DNA from: Parietaria judaica
Lineage: Eukaryota > Streptophyta > Magnoliopsida > Rosales > Urticaceae
Length of the DNA stretch: 64,000 bases
NCBI GenBank assembly: GCA_954871525.1
Contig: OX940865.1
Span: 6,820,001-6,884,000, forward strand
Reading direction: 5' to 3'
Under the pieces are notes generated by a model. The model did no database searches. It was not told the DNA's origin and worked only from the letters and a program-made list of their open reading frames with translations. Positions 9,231 to 18,759 of the stretch are shown here, one piece after another; positions within the stretch are counted from its first letter, which is position 1; each line of letters begins with the position of its first letter. The translations under genes and the position numbers were made by a program.

Positions 9231-9704
9231 AACTTTAATCAACTAATTATGAACTATATAAATAATTCTATACTAAGACACTTTACAACTGTACTGATTA
9301 AGATTCTTCGAATCTATATATGCAACTGATAATCTGCCGCCTCTCTGATGTGTGTGTATATATATTAAAAGTGAATAAAGGTTCTTCAAAAAGGTGTTAA
9401 ATTAATTGAAAACCTTTTTATTTGTTGCAGAATCAATAATATTTTTGCTTTCCATAGAACAACTCCAACAAGCTAAATGTGTCTTTGACATGCATGTATA
9501 TTTATATTTCATGTGTTATAGCAAACCTACATGTCCACATTTTCATTTCTGATCATCGAACGTTTCACAAACCCGAAATAAAATTTTGGCTTGTTTATGT
9601 ACGTTTCCAAATATCAAATCATCAACCCAATAATTCATCAGGGTTGATATTTTGCTCTACACTTCATATTTTCATCCCTAAGCCAATTAAAAGTGTTATC
9701 CTCT
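8950..9704. other. Intergenic DNA, right part of duplicated block 2
   Basis: Parts 9043-9130 and 9230-9330 match block 1 (4314-4409 and 4990-5110). There is a TA microsatellite at about 9198-9228. The stretch just before 9705 resembles promoter DNA of class A genes but is decayed; for example AAGTGTTATC stands where A2 has AAGTGTTATT. Confidence 0.5.
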
Positions 9705-9876
9705 ATGAATATTTTCTTGCTCGTTGAAGGAAATAGGGAATTGCTGTGATGAGACATATTAATGTACTGATATTTACTAATGCACCAAAGCAGCGGTAGT
9801 CGGTAGAAGGCGATGATGATCTCGAGTTCCGATGATGACGATTTAATTTATGACTATCTATGCCCCAGCTGTTTGA
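9705..9876 (+). pseudogene. IRON MAN peptide, class A copy 3, decayed
   Basis: The frame opens MNIFLLVEGNRELL, matching the class A start (MNIVLFVEGNGKE), and then meets TGA. A diverged middle follows, then GAAGGCGATGATGATC and, in another frame, SDDDD and DY, ending with YAPAV then TGA. At least one nonsense and two frameshift changes are needed to explain it, and the terminal alanine is now valine. The 3' sequence after it keeps a trace of the conserved AAGGTTTRT phrase. It marks a third, partial A/B block. Confidence 0.8.
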
Positions 9877-11234
9877 AAAAAAGAATATTTACATTTTTTT
9901 AACGTAAGGTTTGTAGCGTAAAACTTAACTACGCCATGCATTTGTGTTAGATAAATGAAGAGTGCTAAGTCTATTTAATGGAACTTGGGAAACATTTTTT
10001 TTCATTTGCATGTACAAAAAATATGTTGTAATAGTAACTTATTAGATATTAAAAAACATATATTTATGCATGTTTATCTTTGAGCTACTTAAACGAATTT
10101 ATTGTATCGATTACTCTTGTTTTTATTTGACACATGACATTTGTTAACGTGCACCTAATCGTATAGCATAATCCATCACTATCTCGTGTACCGTTTAAAA
10201 GTTAAAGAGCATTGTTTAATTATTTTTTATTAAACTCTTTTTTTTTTGAGGGAATATTAAACTCTGAAAGACGGTTTGATGAAGACTAGGGTATAGAAAA
10301 AAAGGAAACAAAATCAATCTTTGAAAATCAAAGGGTCGAATTAAACAACTGATTTGGAAATGGGTCTTATATAAAATTTATAAAATCGTAATTACTAAAA
10401 AATGAAAATGAAAATGAAAAGCAAATAAACTTCATAAAATTTAATAACGACACCGAGAAAATGAAAAGCGAATAAACTTCATAAATCCAGGAAGTTGACA
10501 AATTTCGTAAAAATCGCTATTTTGAGTTCCGAAACAACGGAACTCTATCGGTGATAATCCCGAGACCTCATCTTGATGGATGAGTCCTCTTCAGGCCTTT
10601 TCCTGTCAAAAAGTGCCCATGCAATGTTATTCTCTGTTATGGTGGTCTCATGCTCGATAAATATTAACTTCGTTTTGTATAGTATTACGATTATTCTACA
10701 TAAACATTAATATGAATATTAAAAAAAAAAATCAAGAGTCTTACTTCAAAGCTGGTATTCTAACATCAGGAGAGAGCCTTTACAATTTTTGTCATTTTGA
10801 TATATAATTGTATTCATCTCTTATAATATTTCAATTCTTTAATTGGGTACGTAAAGCATATATTAAAGACAGTTGTAAACTGCATTTATAAAATAAATTA
10901 GTGTCGTTATTCTTTGATGCACTCTCGTCTATACCTATATCATTACATATTACAATTAGTGTCGTTATTCTTTGATTCTGGACGATTTTCTTTTAGGGAA
11001 TCACCCATCAAATCCATTGGATTCTAGATTCTAGTTTCTACCAATTTGGACATTAAAGTGCTACATTTCACAAGCATTAGACAAGCACACACTCGAAGCT
11101 TGAGTACACACTCTCTCCACAAGTTACCACTCGTCCTTTCTCATTGCCTTTTCTATTTAAGCAAACCACTCACCTCTCATATATTATCTTTACATTCTAG
11201 TTCTTTCTAGTTTTGAAAGAAAGAAAAAATACAT
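9877..11234. other. Intergenic DNA before IMA C
   Basis: No gene. A 26-bp phrase near GAAAAGC(A/G)AATAAACTTCATAAA occurs twice (about 10417-10440 and 10463-10486). A TATA-like CTATTTAA at 11153-11160 and a CT-rich leader precede the class C IMA start. I see no clear match to class A, B or D promoters. Confidence 0.45.
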
Positions 11235-11405
11235 ATGGTCAAACACTTGAGCAAGAGGAATCAAGAGGTTCGTGATATTGTCTGTCTTCCGATCCCACGC
11301 TCGGTTGGAAAGTTTATCGCTAGTGACCACGTGCTTGAGGCTTCTATGGATGGAGACGACGATGACAACGACGATGGAAGTTATGACTACGCTCCCGCTG
11401 CATAA
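11235..11405 (+). CDS. IMA-like: IRON MAN (IMA/FEP) peptide, class C
   Basis: This is a 56-aa peptide with start MVKHLSKRNQEVRDIVCLPI and tail MDGDDDDNDDGSYDYAPAA, a near-perfect IMA C-terminus. The N-terminal part shares nothing with classes A, B or D. That is typical of this family, where only the C-terminal 17 or so residues are conserved between members. The ATG at 11235 is the only in-frame start, and a TATA-like box lies about 75 bp upstream. The N-terminal half is basic (K/R-rich) and the C-terminal half is strongly acidic. It is the only single-motif copy linked to the class D units: DNA at 11690-12060 downstream is shared with the unit downstream of 15331. Confidence 0.92.
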   Translation: MVKHLSKRNQEVRDIVCLPIPRSVGKFIASDHVLEASMDGDDDDNDDGSYDYAPAA

Positions 11406-12075
11406 ATTGGTGTAGACAACGTGATCTTCTTTGGTTGGATTTTTATTTATAAGTTGTTAAGTTTTCATATTAATCTACTTTTCTAGCTTCAAATTGTTTG
11501 CACTAGTATAATAATTTTTTATGTCACAAAAACAAGTGACTGATTACATATAATACATGTCGGATGTCGGTTATACTTGATGGGTATTGAAAAGGATTCT
11601 AATAAATATATACCAATAGCCATGGAATATGTGTATGTATCTATATGTAATAATTATTTTTCTTCCTTGGTTAAGTGTCAACTTTTAATTAGGTTAAACA
11701 TGCAAACCACTAATTATATGTATTAAGTCCCGTGGCTTTGCATGCACGATATATTTGACGGGTTATTTAGTGTAAATTTCGTCGACCGTATTGTGTTTTT
11801 TTAATTAGAAGTGACTAGATCATACCAAAGCTGTAATATGAAAAGTAATAACATTGATAAAGTAAAAAAAAAAAAAAACATATGTAGTATAATTTACTAT
11901 TATTGAAAAAGAGTAAACAAAAAGTATATCACACCGAAGCTATAATAATAAAAGAAACATTGACATATATAATACTTAAATAAACTTCAAAGCAAACCTT
12001 ATCTTCCAATGAAATTGTGCTCTTCTAAAAGAAAAATAAATAATAAAAAAAATTGACACTATATATTTATATATT
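11406..12075. repeat. Shared downstream unit of IMA C, copy U1
   Basis: About 11695-12060 is a long direct repeat of 15955-16150 plus 25603-25750. Shared phrases include CATGCAAACCACTAATTATA, CACGATATATTTGACGGGTTA, GTGACTAGATCATACCAAA and AACTTCAAARCAAACCTTATC. The second copy is split by the gypsy insertion. This shows the C and D genes arose from one duplicated segment. No gene lies here. Confidence 0.75.
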
Positions 12076-12683
12076 CAGGGGTAGAGCGGGGCGGCCGCCC
12101 CCACTTGGTCCGAGCACGTTATTTTTTATTGGGTTCTTAAGGGTAATAGCCAATCTTGAAAGTGGGTTTAGCAAAATAGCCAAACTTTGGTTAATTTTGT
12201 AAACTAGCCAATTAACCATTTAAGTGAATTTCTAATTACATTATTACCCTTAATAATTAAAAACGAAATTAAAAATAAATAAAAAAACAAAACGTATTTT
12301 ATGTATAATTGATTTGGTCAACATTAATTACATCAATTAAATAATTAACACCTTAATTGCCTTATATATTACACGTTTTAAAATTATTAATCATTGCTAT
12401 TATTATGGAGATTGCTATTATTATGGAAACTAAATCCACATTTTTAGGTTTTCAATTTCGAATTTAATTGCTGAAATTAATATAAAAACCCACTTTTAAT
12501 TTCGGTTAATATTTTTATTGTGTTAATCAACATAAATTAACAACGAATTAACGTAAATCAACAACGAATCAACGTAAATTAATAACGAATCAACGTAAAT
12601 TAACAATAAAAAATATTATTCATATTAAAATGTAAATACAATAATCAAATATTTTAAATACAAAAAATAATCTCTCTCTTTCT

Positions 12684-12830
12684 CTCTCCTGTAAGACCGC
12701 CGAAGCTTCGCCGTCGATCATCGTGGCCTCCGTGTTTCCGAGCGTGCAACCCGTCGGAGTACTTGTTGGTGAGGCACGACCCGACGGTCTCCATACCCGC
12801 ACTGCACGTGAAATTGACGAAGAAGGATAA
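12684..12830. other. GC-rich putative captured fragment 1 in the Mutator-like element
   Basis: A GC-rich block of about 140 bp, with abrupt AT-rich borders, is open in more than one frame on both strands. The minus strand shows TVGSCLTNKYSDGLHARKHG; the plus frames are also open. I recognise no family. It is probably an exon piece of a host gene, but strand and frame cannot be decided without a search. Confidence 0.4.
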
Positions 12831-13163
12831 ACTTAAATAAACACAAATTAACAAACACAAATGTACAGTAAATAAAACAAAATTTATATTAAAAAAATAA
12901 ACATAATCAGTAAACTAAAATACACACAGATTAAAGACATTAATATGGATCTACAACAAATTAAATCAAATGATTTTTTAAATTAAAAAATTAAACATTA
13001 CTAAACCGAATTGACATGAATTAATGAACATCAACACGAATTAATTCACCGACTCCGTTGATGGCGGTCGGAGCTTGACAGTGCGTGCAGAGGTGGTGGG
13101 TGGTGTTCAAACCCAGATTCGACGCTTCAGAGAGAAGGCGATGCCTATTAGACTCCTACCTCG

Positions 13164-13378
13164 GTGATTGAGCGCGAAAACAGACTCCACGAAATCGTCG
13201 ACGAACTCCGCGACTTCTCCGCCGGCGACATCATCTCCATCGATGACGGATCGGCAGAGCGATCCCGCGCGGCACAGATCGAAGGTGAGTTGTGGACGGA
13301 GACTCTCCTCCGTAGGTCGGAGATGACCGGGACGGCGTGCTTCGCTGCCGCGCTGTCCGCCATGGCCGACAAAGCTCG
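13164..13378 (+). pseudogene. Putative captured fragment 2 in the Mutator-like element
   Basis: A GC-rich open stretch encodes a plausible soluble protein piece, beginning near IERENRLHEIVDELRDFSAG and passing through IISIDDGSAERSRAAQIEGE and TGTACFAAALSAMADKARR. It has regular amphipathic spacing and good codon use, unlike the flanking arms. It lacks its own start context and runs directly into a (GA)n tract, so I treat it as a captured and truncated exon. I do not recognise the donor gene. Confidence 0.45.
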
Positions 13379-13425
13379 GAGGAGAGAGAGAAGCTTTGGT
13401 TATGGTTCAAAGAGAGAAGAAGAAG

Positions 13426-13429
<4 letters not shown>

Positions 13430-13471
<42 letters not shown>
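13430..13471. repeat. (GA)n microsatellite
   Basis: About 21 uninterrupted GA units lie at the border between the second gene-like fragment and the AT-rich right arm of the Mutator-like element. They may have come with the captured 5' leader of a host gene, where GA/CT tracts are common. Confidence 0.9.
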
Positions 13472-13475
<4 letters not shown>

Positions 13476-14092
13476 TCAAAATTTGTAATTAAATTCCAAA
13501 ATTTGTCCACAATTAATCATACCATGATTTGTGGGATAATGATAATTACCAATTTAATTAATTACGAAAATAATAAACGAAATTGATTAATTAAAGGGTA
13601 TTTTAGTATTAAAATTTGAATTAAATGTGACACCTCATGTTAATTGGCTAGTTTATAAAATTAACCAAAGTTTGGCTATTTTGCAAAATCAAAGTTTCAA
13701 TTTGGCTATTTGGTGCAATTTCTCTTTTTTATTTTTATTTATTCATATTATTATAAATTTATATATAAATAATAAACATAGCATTAATGGAATTTTGTTA
13801 CTCTTAAAGTTCTCCTCCAACTTATAGTTCATGGTTCAATTCCAAAACCCACCAATTTGTTTTAATTTTTTTAGCAACACTTTTTATGATTATATTGTAA
13901 TATTTTGAGAACGTAACATGTAAATTTCTAATCATCTAGAAATCCTAATGAACTATTTATATAAATCGAAAGTTCATAAAAAATAGTTATAATGGAATGT
14001 ATAACACTAGTTTCAATGTCTCGTTTCATTATGAAATATTATAACCAATTAATTTTCGCTCTCTCTTAGTCAGAGAACTGGCTCTGCCCCTG

Positions 14093-15092
14093 TATATATT
14101 ATATATTCTTAATATATTAATCAAACCAATAATGTCCATTAATCCATAAGGTTTTCAAAAGAACTAATTCCGTAAACCCAATTACAAAAGTAAATAGAAA
14201 TAAATCGCTGAATTTTGTGGGAGTTTTCAAAATTTCTCTTTGAGAAAAGTTAGAGGTTGTACAAAAGTTAAAAATTATCATGTTCTAGAAACCAACATCC
14301 AAGCTTCCGCGGTATTTTTGCTAGCATGACGGAAGAAAACCATCATGCATGGTCATTTTTTATTACCGTGCACTAACAAAAACGGGTGTTTATATATTGG
14401 ATTTTTTTTTTTTTTTTTTTGTGTCGTTGTGTGTATATGGCTTATGTAACTATGTTACGATAATTACGCGTTAAATTTGTTGAGAGCTATTTGGTTCAGA
14501 ATTATTCTGATCAGTGATTTCCAAAAGCAATATAAAGAACATATATATGAGCATGATCTCCATTCTTTAAGCCCTTGTCAACGAGCTTATATTATTAATA
14601 TTTCGTTTCGCGTGTGCTAAACTATAATATGATAACGAGCCAATACGTCGTTGACAACCCTAGTTGTCAACAACTTAAAATAGTGCGACGATTCTCATAA
14701 TAATAAGTTAAGTACAATATGACTCATATAATCGTACCATAAAAGTTGTTTAGTTTTATTAGTCATTAACATAATTCTCTCTTTTTCTGAAATTAATTAT
14801 ATAACATGCTATCCCCTATATGTATTTGTTGTTTTTTTTATTATATACTTGCATGTTCCTAAGCACGGGTACTTATAAAAAAGTACCGACAAGAAAATTC
14901 AAAATCTATATTTTTTAATTAAAAGGGGAAAATATGTGTTGATATTATTATAAAATACATTTGTGATGTTTTGAATGAAGTACATAGGAGTGCATATTTT
15001 TTTTCTTCATTTATAGTATTAATGAAATAAAAGCACAGTCCTCGACGACTTTGTTAGATAAAATTACTATCTTCGATATGATATTCTATGTT
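14093..15092. repeat. Class D upstream unit, copy 1
   Basis: AT-rich non-coding DNA forms the distal upstream part of the first class D gene. It matches 35470-35690 (for example AAGCTTCCGCGGT) and, past a hAT insertion, 39180-39858. Weaker matches lie at 42950-43828. Shared phrases include TAGCTTATGT-like sequence after a T-run, ACGAGCTTA, and CTAAGCACGGGTACTTATAA. No gene is seen. Confidence 0.65.
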
Positions 15093-15216
15093 TGACTTTA
15101 ATACTCCCATTGATTATTATTTTTTAGTTTCTGAGAAATATTATAATGTCATGCTTCTTCACGTTATATACACTTTATGAACTAAGCATGTATGCACTTT
15201 ACTAACTATATATAAG
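15093..15216 (+). promoter_or_regulatory. Class D IMA proximal promoter, copy 1
   Basis: The stretch runs from GTTTGACTTTAATACTCCCATT to a TATA box at 15207-15215. It includes TATGAACTAAGCATGTATGC and is followed by AAGAGCTCGCAAGGTATCTC. The same order is found at 39859-39941, 43829-43970 and 49428-49547. Strong conservation continues into the leader (CAATATTA, CCTAGCTCTCTAT). Confidence 0.65.
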
Positions 15217-15330
15217 AGCTCGCAAGGTATCTCGTATATATCATCCCAATATTAATCTCAAAGAAAAAGCTAACCCTAGCTCTCTATTCATTACCATTTC
15301 ATATCATCCCAATTTCATATATAAGCATAT

Positions 15331-15543
15331 ATGGCGTTTCCAAAGTGCATCATTGACGATTTACTATCACGGTATACCAAGCACGTCAGCAACGGCGAAG
15401 ATGATCCCGACTACGACTTTGTCCTGGCAGCTCACCTCGAGTTTTATGGTCATAAATATGATGCCTTGGCGGCATGTCAGGACATTATTGACGACGACGA
15501 TGACGATGACATGCCGGACTACGACTACGCTCCAGCAGCGTAG
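15331..15543 (+). CDS. IMA-like: IRON MAN peptide, class D copy 1 (decayed internal motif)
   Basis: This is a 70-aa peptide with start MAFPKCIIDDLLSRYTKHVS and end DDDDDDDMPDYDYAPAA. Residues 22-33 read GEDDPDYDFVLA, then A. This is the same acidic-DYDF motif seen in the other class D copies, but the core APAA has become VLAA. A linker (HLEFYGHKYDALAACQDII) joins it to the perfect C-terminal motif. The start is fixed by the conserved MAFPKCI and by a TATA box 120 bp upstream. It lies just upstream of the gypsy insertion, which split its shared 3' unit. Only the C-terminal motif should be fully competent if function follows known IMA peptides. Confidence 0.92.
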   Translation: MAFPKCIIDDLLSRYTKHVSNGEDDPDYDFVLAAHLEFYGHKYDALAACQDIIDDDDDDDMPDYDYAPAA

Positions 15544-15607
15544 AACTCCCTGCTTGCCTGTGACTGAAGAATATATATACGAAAGAGAAAATAGTTCAAG
15601 AGATTTT

Positions 15608-15690
15608 GTCCCTATATAATATAATCATTATAGATGTTAAGGATCCTTAAAAAGATCTGTACGTCACTAATATAATAATACGCGAGAGCT
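15608..15690 (+). promoter_or_regulatory. Conserved 3' element of class D genes, copy 1
   Basis: About 65 bp past the stop codon the sequence runs GTCCCT, a variable middle, AAGGATCCTTAAAAAGATCT, then TACGTCACTAATATAATAATA and GAGAGC. The same order occurs after the copies at 40072 and 44079. The AAGGATC...GATCTT part is a near-palindrome, and the AATATAATAATA tail could serve in 3'-end formation. A function is inference. Confidence 0.5.
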
Positions 15691-16150
15691 TACAGACCCA
15701 TTCATTATTTTTATTATTATAATTGTTATTCTAAATTATTTTTATTATTATAATTGTTATGTAAATTATTATTATTATTATTTGTGGAAGTCTAGCTGTG
15801 TAATGATATCTGGATGAGTTATTCCACATATGTATATGTTTGTTACAATGTCGGTCCAATTCTAACATGAGATCTCAACGATGAATATTCATGTTTTTTG
15901 TTTTTGTAATATTCGGTGTATGTGTCTGTCTATCTATTGTAAAATTTTCTTTCATGCAAACCACTAATTATACGTATTAATTACCTGGCTTTGCACGATA
16001 TATTTGACGGGTTAAATAGTTTTAATTTCGTCGACAGTATTGTGTTTTTTAATTATTAGAATTAGTGACTAGATCATACCAAACCTGTAATATGAAACTA
16101 ATAACATTGATAAAAAAAAATCATATATAATTTGCATCAAATATATAATT
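15691..16150. repeat. Shared downstream unit, copy U2 (left part), with gypsy target site
   Basis: Non-coding. From about 15955 it matches 11695 onward. The gypsy element inserted here and duplicated TAATT (16146-16150 and 25598-25602). The remainder of the unit resumes at 25603. A TTATTATTATT-type microsatellite lies at about 15705-15785. Confidence 0.7.
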
Positions 16151-16840
16151 TGATGATGCAGTATTTCACTTTCTTTGGGAAAAACGACATCGAAGTACAA
16201 AACTACATCTTAGGGACAAAAGACGTAAGACCCAAAGGAGATTGGGCCTCATGCCAATCAGCAGGACTGACGAAGCAGCCCAACACCACGGGCCCATTAA
16301 GGATCCACTCCGAAGCATAGTCGACAAAAGCTAAGTCTCCACGAGGACCAAGCCCACGAAGACTAAGCCCACAAGGACCAAGCAACCTTCCTAAAGACCG
16401 AGCAATCCTGAAGACTAGGCGTACTCTCCCTTTATTGACTAGCCCAGAGTCCTCCACGTGGAAAGACACCAAATACTACGTTGTCCAGATTTTACACGTG
16501 GTGATCAGAGGAGACGCGAGGAGAAATATGCTTAGGCTACTAGCCGTTGCTAGTTTATAGGAAGTATACGTTGTAACTCAGGCTATTAAAAGGCCTACGA
16601 AGTAATCTAAGACACACAGCTTGTTCAACACTTTCTACTAGTTATTCACTCTGTACTCATATTGCTATCAATCAAATATACTTTCTCTTTATCATCGCTC
16701 AACCCTTTACAAATTTATCATCTCGTGTTCTTATTCATCGAAGTGGATTTTATCTCGTAAAGTCAAGATATGTCATCATATTCATCGTAAAGATAGTGCA
16801 ATCGCTTTCTGACAGTTGGTTGTGATTATTCACATCAACA
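16151..16840 (+). repeat. 5' LTR of the gypsy element
   Basis: 690 bp, TG...CA ends, same length as its partner at 24908. It contains a CACGTGG phrase (twice) and a run of AGCCCACGAGGACCAAG-like short repeats near 16350-16385. Confidence 0.92.
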
Positions 16841-16910
16841 ATTTGGCACCGTCTGTGGGAAGTCTTTATAGATTCCTACCCAACCAAGTCCCCAACAAAC
16901 AAGAAGGAAA

Positions 16911-18610
16911 ATGGCAAGCGGAGGATCCAGCGGAAACCCCTCGAGCAACCCCTCGGAGACCGCGGCGGATTACACCGTGAAAGCCATGTTGGAGACCATC
17001 CTCAAGCAACTCGAAGAGGGCGCTGAGTCGAGAAAGGATTTCCAAACCAAATTGGAACGCCTCTCACATAAACAGTCCCAAATCGAAGGGACATTGACCG
17101 AAGCAGTCAGTTCGATGAAGGCCCAATCTTCGTCAGCACCTCGGAGAGAGCTCGGACGAGGAAGGACTCTAGATTTTTCCGGAATCCAGGTCACTCGAGG
17201 ATCAACCAAGGTGGAAAACACCCCAGGCGTAACAGAGGGGCAAAACCCCACCACGGGCCCACAAGGGCCTGAAGACCGCGGGGTCGCTACCGGCCGCACT
17301 TCGACCGGACACCCCGGCACCGGATCGGGAGTAATCCAATCCAACTACGGTGCACCAAACCAAACTGACAATTCCGGATTCCGGACCCCTCCTAGGGCGA
17401 ATCGGAATGCCGAGTTGCAAGCCCCCCAGGCGCCAATGCGCCCGGGCTCCGCGCGGATTGGGAACGAAATGGCCAATCCGATCCGAATCCGGGAGGAGAC
17501 GCCTCCTATGGCTCGAAAGATTGCCACTCGCAACGACAAGGACAATGCTTTTGTTTACAATCCCGACCTTCCATTCCCGACATGGCTCAGAGAACTTGAA
17601 TCCATGATGGAAAAGGTACAGTCCGAGGTGAAAGCGGTGAGCACAAAGGTTCATCATGCCACCTCGGCAGCTCCCGAAATAGGTTGTCTGGTTCAAGAGT
17701 CCACGAGCACACCATTCACCTCGCTGATCACCAACGAGAAAATTAGGGATATCGGAAGAGTCAACGTCCCGCGTTACGACGGAAAGACCGATCAGAGAGC
17801 ATATCTCCGGGCATTCTACATCGCGATGGGGAGAGCCGATCTCCAACATCACCAACGAGATGCGGGGTACTGCCAGATATTCGCCGAGCACCTCATGCAG
17901 AATGCACTCGATTGGTTCTCAAGGCTGCAACCGGCCACAATCAGCTTGTTTGATTTGCTAACAACACTTTTCTTGAAACATTTTTCCATGTTCATCGAAA
18001 CGGAGACCACGGTGGCGCAACTTTACGCACTGCAACATACAAAGGATGAGCCACTACGAAACTTCATAGCCAGGTTCAAGGACGTGCTATCACGCCTTAA
18101 CGGAGTAAGCGATGAGACAGCAATTGCGGCCCTGACCGCAGGACTGTGGTACTAATAAAAATTCAGGCAGGATATCTGCGTGAACCGCTATACCTCGTTC
18201 GAGGACGTAATGCACCGCGGAGGAAATTGGATCCGAGTCAAGGAGGAGCGAGCGGCCCTCGCCGCAAAATTTGATCCGACCTCGACAACGTCCAAATTCA
18301 ACAACATTTGGAGACCACCGCGGGATTCCGGCCACAACAAAGGGGCCAGACCCCACCGAGGTAGCACACCTCACCCTAAGCGAAGTAATCTCCCCCCGGG
18401 TTACGTCATGAAATCGGAGAAAGATGAGGTCAACATGGCCCAAGGCAGCAACACAACGCCACAATCAAATCTGTGGCTTAAGGACCCGAAGGCCTACTGA
18501 AAATTTCACAAGGTTTTCGGGCATGCAACAGCCCAATGCCGCAAGCTACAAATGTCCCTAGTAGAAAAATTGGAACGAGGCAAGATGAGCGACCTCGACA
18601 TCGAGGCCTG
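16911..18610 (+). pseudogene. gag: Gypsy gag, interrupted
   Basis: The frame opens MASGGSSGNPSSNPSETAAD and runs 414 codons, with the gypsy Gag core at about residues 280-410 (RVNVPRYDGKTDQRAYLRAF, then LMQNALDWFSRLQP, FLKHF, LRNFIARFKDV). Two TAA codons at 18153-18158 stop it, but the same frame goes on from 18180 to 18500. A second in-frame TGA follows there, inside the expected zinc knuckle (Y-stop-KFHKVFGHATAQCRKL). The stop stands where the first cysteine should be. The frame then continues to about 18610. The product would form virus-like particles in an active element; here it is dead. Confidence 0.85.
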
Positions 18611-18759
18611 AAACCCAAGGTTACAAGGAAACATAAGCCCGGAAGAAGATCCGGCAACCTCGAAAAAGAGAAAACATAAGAAAAACCGAGCTCCCCCGCC
18701 TGGGGAAGCCTCTGACACCCCCTTCGAAAAAAAGGGAAAACAGGTCAACGACGTCGAAG

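Larger units (their letters stand above)
12131..13724. mobile_element. Mutator-like element with gene-like inserts (Pack-MULE type)
   Basis: This is a 1594-bp element inside the hAT, flanked by the perfect 9-bp duplication TTTTTTATT (12122-12130 and 13725-13733), the length diagnostic of Mutator elements. Long inverted ends of about 80 bp are shared, with phrases such as CAAAATAGCCAAACTTTGGT and AACTAGCCAATTAAC. The right terminus reads GAGAAATTGCACC inward, a Mutator-like end. The centre is GC-rich and codon-like while the arms are AT-rich, as in elements that have captured host exons. No mudrA-type transposase is present. Confidence 0.8.
12076..14092. mobile_element. Non-autonomous hAT element hosting a Mutator-like insertion
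   Basis: The terminal inverted repeats are CAGGGGTAGAGC at the left and GCTCTGCCCCTG at the right (one mismatch when inverted). Both sides carry the perfect 8-bp duplication TATATATT (12068-12075 and 14093-14100). The left end continues into a GGCGGCCGCCCCC palindrome, common in plant hAT ends. I see no transposase. Without the inserted Mutator-like element, the hAT would be only about 415 bp. Its right arm keeps CCAACTTATAGTTCATGGTT-type sequence. Confidence 0.85.

Noticed and set aside
13231..13479. Serine-leucine repeat ORFs opposite GA/CT microsatellites (also 7221-7406 and 24219-24452)
   Set aside because: They are products of dinucleotide repeats, not proteins.
13164..13586. 140-aa ORF as a functional gene
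   Set aside because: It runs into a GA microsatellite and AT-rich transposon arm, and lies wholly within the Mutator-like element. It is better seen as a captured fragment.
15353..15619. Alternative-frame ORFs rich in Thr and Met over the class D genes (also at 40097)
   Set aside because: They are shifted readings of the GAC/GAT runs; the frame giving DYAPAA is conserved in four copies.
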